Assembly: GCA_000620545.1 (NCBI GenBank)
Contig: JIBA01000013.1
Span: 186,001 to 250,000, forward strand
Direction: 5' to 3'
Source: Intrasporangiaceae bacterium URHB0013
GTDB taxonomy: Bacteria; Actinomycetota; Actinomycetes; Actinomycetales; Dermatophilaceae
DNA length: 64,000 nt
Shown here: positions 61,303-64,000 of the stretch, piece after piece
Layout: the number at the start of each line of letters is the position of its first letter
Numbering within the stretch: the stretch's first letter is position 1
The notes under the pieces: model-generated
The model's input: the letters and a program-made list of their open reading frames with translations, nothing else
What the model was told of the DNA's origin: nothing
Database searches by the model: none
Position numbers and translations under genes: made by a program

Positions 61303-61447
61303 CGTCCACGGGCTCAGCCCGTCCCTCCGCCCACCACAGGCCCAGCGGTCAGCGGCTCGCCCGCGTGGCAACCCACCGGGTCCCCATAGCCTGGCGTGTG
61401 GCGTTCGGCCGGGCCGACGGGTCGGCAGGGCTGACAGGATCGACGGT

Positions 61448-62506
61448 GTGGACCTCTCCGGGACGGAGCTGTCGCGCTCCTACTTCGTCGACGTCGTCGA
61501 ACCGCTCGTGCGCGAGCGCTGGCCGCGGATGCCGTGCGCGGCCGCGCGCCTCGGGAGCGGGTCCGACGTCCTCGGGTTCGACGACGCGATGTCGCGCGAC
61601 CACGACTGGGGCCTGCGCCTTAACCTCCTGGTCCCGGCCGGCGCGGTCGCCGGGGTCGACGGCCACCTCCGCGAACGACTGCCCGAGACGTTCGCCGGGC
61701 ACCCCACGCGGTTCGCGACGACGTGGGACCCCGTCGTGCGCCACCGCGTGCAGGTGGAGACGGCGCGCGACCTCGCCGTCTCGCGCCTCGGCGTCGACGC
61801 CACCCGTGAGCTCGTCGTCGAGGACTGGCTGTCGCTGACGGGTCAGGCCGTTCTCGAGGTCACGGCTGGCCCGGTGTTCGCCGACGACGTGGGTGAGCTG
61901 GGCGGGATGCGCCAACGCCTCGAGTGGTACCCCGACGACCTGTGGAGGTACGCCGTCGCGACCGACTGGGACCGGGTGGCGCAGGAGCTGCCCTTCGTCG
62001 GCCGGGCAGGGGAGCGCGGCGACGATCTGGGGTCGCGGGTCGTGGCCGCCCGGCTCGCCGGCGTCGCGCTGCACCTGGGTCACCTGCTGGAGCGACGCTG
62101 GCCGCCCTACGCCAAGTGGCTCGGCACGAGCTTCGCCGGCCTGCCCCGCGCCGCGCTGGCACTCGATCCCCTCGAACGCGCCTTGACGGCATCCTCCTGG
62201 CGGCAGCGGGAGGACGGTCTGGCCGGGGCCCTGCGCGCGCTGGCCGTCCTCCAGCGCGAGGTCGGTCTGCCCACGGTCGACGACCCGCTGGAGCCGTTCT
62301 GGGACCGGCCCTATCGCGGCGTGCGCGACACCGTCGTCGCCGTTCTCGAGGCCGACATCATCGACCCGGCCGTGCGGGCACTGCCGCGTGGCATCGGGTC
62401 CGTGGAGCAGTGGAGCGACAACGTCGGCGTCCTCGTCCACCCGGCCCGACGGCATACGCCCGGCTCCGCAACACACCCGGCAACGGACAGCTCCTGCGAG
62501 CTGTGA
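61448..62506 (+). CDS. DUF4037 protein, nucleotidyltransferase-like
   Basis: 352 residues from the GTG at 61448 (AGGATC 9 nt upstream). The N-terminal half has 'AARLGSGSDVLGFDDAMSRDHDWGLRLNLLVP', the G-S-G-S..D..D pattern of polymerase-beta-type nucleotidyltransferases. The DUF4037 C-terminal helical domain follows ('WLSLTGQAVLEVTAGPVFAD' and 'GVALHLGHLLERRWPPYAKWLG'). Substrate unknown. Its 3' end forms the left arm of a large inverted repeat (62468-62539) facing kynU. Confidence 0.87.
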   Translation: MDLSGTELSRSYFVDVVEPLVRERWPRMPCAAARLGSGSDVLGFDDAMSRDHDWGLRLNLLVPAGAVAGVDGHLRERLPETFAGHPTRFATTWDPVVRHRVQVETARDLAVSRLGVDATRELVVEDWLSLTGQAVLEVTAGPVFADDVGELGGMRQRLEWYPDDLWRYAVATDWDRVAQELPFVGRAGERGDDLGSRVVAARLAGVALHLGHLLERRWPPYAKWLGTSFAGLPRAALALDPLERALTASSWRQREDGLAGALRALAVLQREVGLPTVDDPLEPFWDRPYRGVRDTVVAVLEADIIDPAVRALPRGIGSVEQWSDNVGVLVHPARRHTPGSATHPATDSSCEL

Positions 62507-62539
62507 CCGGCATGGGGTGACCGCTGCCGGGTGTGTTGC
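62468..62539. terminator. Long inverted repeat between convergent genes
   Basis: Perfect 15-bp arms GCAACACACCCGGCA (62468-62482, inside the DUF4037 end) and TGCCGGGTGTGTTGC (62525-62539), with a nested CAGCTC-ctgc-GAGCTG hairpin between. Probably a bidirectional terminator for DUF4037 and kynU. Confidence 0.8.
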
Positions 62540-62552
62540 CGGACGGCGAGGG

Positions 62553-63806
62553 TCAGGTGACGGCGCCCCGCTCCGCGAACTCGGGACGCTCGAACTCGCG
62601 GCCGTCGAGGACCTCCTTGACGTGCAGGGCGGCGCTCACCGCGTCGACGTGCGTGACGTAGAGGGGCGCGAAGCCGAGGCGGATGATGTCGGGCTCCCGG
62701 AAGTCGCCGATGACGCCACGGGCGATGAGCGCCTGCACCACGGCGAAGGCCTGGGGGTGGCGCAGCGAGACCTGGGAGCCGCGGCGCTCCGGCTCACGCG
62801 GCGTCGCCAGTGGGAGGTCGACCCCGAGCGCGTCGAGGGCGTCGATGAAGGTGCCGGTCACGGAGAGGGACGCCGCCCGGACGTCGGCGGGGGAGAGACC
62901 CTCGTATGCCGTCAGCGCGGCCTCGAGGGCGAGCACCGACAGCAGCGGCGGGGTGCCGACGCGAGCCCGGTTGATCCCGGGCGCAGGCTCGTAGTCAGGA
63001 CGCATCTCGAACGGGCGGGCATGGCCCTGCCAGCCGGTGAGCGGCTGCTCGAAGTCGTCCTGGTGACGGCTGGCGACGTAGAGGAAGGCCGGGGCGCCGG
63101 GGCCGCCGTTGAGGTACTTGTAGCCGCAGCCGACCGCGAGATCGGCACCACCCGCGTCGAGGCCGACGTCCATGACACCGGCGGAGTGGCAGAGGTCCCA
63201 GCACGCGAGGGCGCCGACGGCGTGCGCAGCCTCGGTGATGGCAGGGAGGTCCCACAGCTCCCCGGTGCGGTAGTCGACGCTCGAGTAGGAAACGAGGGCG
63301 AGGGCGTCACCGACCTCGGCGATCGCGGCCACCGCGTCACGCGGGTGCACCCGGCGCACCTCGAGGCCGGCCAGGCCAGCCGCCGACTGCGTCATGTAGA
63401 GGTCGGTCGGGAAGGAGTCGGGGTCGGTGAGCACGACGCGGCGCCCGGGGCGCAGACGCCCCGCCCCGATGACGGCCTTGAAGAGGTTGACCGACGTCGA
63501 GTCGGTCACGACCACCTGGCCGGGGGCTGCCCCGACGAGTCGCCCGACGAGGTCACCCACGCGCGTCTGCGCGCCCCACCAGTCGGCCTCGTTCCACGAG
63601 CGGATGAGCCGCTCGCCCCACTGGCGGTGCATGACGTCCTGGACGACGGCCGGCACGGCGCTCGGCAACGCCCCGAGCGAGTTGCCGTCGAGGTAGATGA
63701 CGTCGTCGGGCAGGGTGAAGAGCGCCCGGGTGCCGCGGAGCGGGGAGGCGGCATCGGCCTCCGTGGCACGGGCGGTGAGGGCATCGTGGGTGTGCAGCGT
63801 CGTCAT
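62553..63806 (-). CDS. kynU: Kynureninase
   Basis: 417 residues. Fold-type I PLP enzyme: 'YLDGNSLGALPSAVP', 'VTDSTSVNLFKAV', 'SYSSVDYRTGELWDLP', 'WDLCHSAGVMDVGLDAGGADLAVGCGYKYLNGGPGAPAF' with the Schiff-base Lys. It splits kynurenine to anthranilate and alanine. No other kyn gene is in the window. The minus strand has TACGTT (63818-63813) 6 nt before the ATG and no Shine-Dalgarno, again leaderless. Confidence 0.94.
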   Translation of the reverse strand: MTTLHTHDALTARATEADAASPLRGTRALFTLPDDVIYLDGNSLGALPSAVPAVVQDVMHRQWGERLIRSWNEADWWGAQTRVGDLVGRLVGAAPGQVVVTDSTSVNLFKAVIGAGRLRPGRRVVLTDPDSFPTDLYMTQSAAGLAGLEVRRVHPRDAVAAIAEVGDALALVSYSSVDYRTGELWDLPAITEAAHAVGALACWDLCHSAGVMDVGLDAGGADLAVGCGYKYLNGGPGAPAFLYVASRHQDDFEQPLTGWQGHARPFEMRPDYEPAPGINRARVGTPPLLSVLALEAALTAYEGLSPADVRAASLSVTGTFIDALDALGVDLPLATPREPERRGSQVSLRHPQAFAVVQALIARGVIGDFREPDIIRLGFAPLYVTHVDAVSAALHVKEVLDGREFERPEFAERGAVT

Positions 63807-63933
63807 GGCGGCAACGTATCCGGTGGCGTCGTGCCCATGTCAGGGACGCTCTCGCAGACGTCTCGCACCCGAGACGGTTCTCGATGCTCGACCCTTGGCG
63901 CGACCGTCGGAACCGGCGCTCTACGCTGGCCGG

Positions 63934-64000
63934 GTGAGCACCACCAGCGTCAGCACCACTTTCGGCTCGGCTCGGGGGACCGGACCTGGCACGGCTGCCC
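63934..64000 (+). CDS. Start of an unknown gene (3' end outside window)
   Basis: GTG at 63934, 6 nt after TACGCT (63922-63927), the same leaderless layout as other genes here. The frame stays open to the window end: VSTTSVSTTFGS and on, Ser/Thr-rich, too short for a family call. Real start is supported by promoter spacing only. Confidence 0.45.
   Translation, partial: MSTTSVSTTFGSARGTGPGTAA

Noticed and set aside
3290-62910. CGGCATAC as plain Ala-Tyr codon preference
   Set aside because: It also occurs in non-coding DNA and other frames, and in both orientations with rare codons, so codon preference alone does not explain it. A genome-wide codon-pair test is still needed.

Overview
The window is a stretch of chromosome from a high-GC actinobacterium, probably Intrasporangiaceae or a close relative (Janibacter/Terrabacter/Knoellia type). 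This rests on roughly 70% GC, the phosphatidylinositol-mannoside gene order HIT-pgsA-patA-pimA, several GAF-ANTAR regulators, a luciferase-like (LLM) oxidoreductase, many GTG starts and many 4-bp ATGA/GTGA gene overlaps. No rRNA, prophage, transposase or CRISPR array was seen. Both window ends cut genes.

Positions 1-36 kb look like a stress and envelope-adaptation region. It holds DUF4383 and DUF2231 membrane proteins, four of the window's five ANTAR proteins, a holin-X/DUF3618 membrane operon, a CBS protein, a CYP152-type P450, a sugar ABC importer without its own ATPase, a SigB/SigF-type sigma factor, and a molybdopterin oxidoreductase operon whose first iron-sulfur site has lost its cysteines. 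It continues with a hemerythrin, a histidine phosphatase, NAD(P)H-hydrate dehydratase, an Nramp-like transporter operon, a 46-residue Cys-rich metallothionein-like peptide, a GH13 enzyme, DUF2252, an MFS exporter, a CPA1 antiporter, SHOCT proteins and an 873-residue LuxR/MalT-type regulator. GTTT-N15/16-GGGTAC promoters, the SigB/SigF consensus, lie before at least three transcription units, which supports a shared stress regulon.

Positions 36-49.7 kb are more housekeeping: a class II glutamine amidotransferase, tRNA-Gly(GCC), a stand-alone LigD-type polymerase, glutathione peroxidase, pabB/pabC, tRNA-Val(CAC), a small ANTAR protein, a short MOSC protein and a divergent fatty-acid module (acyl-CoA oxidase + TetR on one side; thiolase, two-domain FabG and MaoC on the other). 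Positions 49.66-50.0 kb are a non-coding array of nine 32-bp units, four in one direction then five inverted, just upstream of thrS. A secreted GH92 mannosidase follows, then a 450-bp non-coding stretch packed with hairpins and a plausible promoter. After that come the PIM lipid operon, pdxS, DUF4037, kynureninase and the start of a further gene.

The most unusual genome-scale signal is the word CGGCATAC (reverse complement GTATGCCG). I counted 29 copies by eye on both strands, where base composition predicts about two; 28 of them are (A/G)CGGCATAC. It appears mostly inside genes, using the rare codons GCA and TAT and once ATA, and two strong terminators are built from inverted pairs of it. 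That layout matches DNA-uptake sequences of Neisseria and Haemophilus, so a DUS-like or other genome-wide recognition word is the leading hypothesis.
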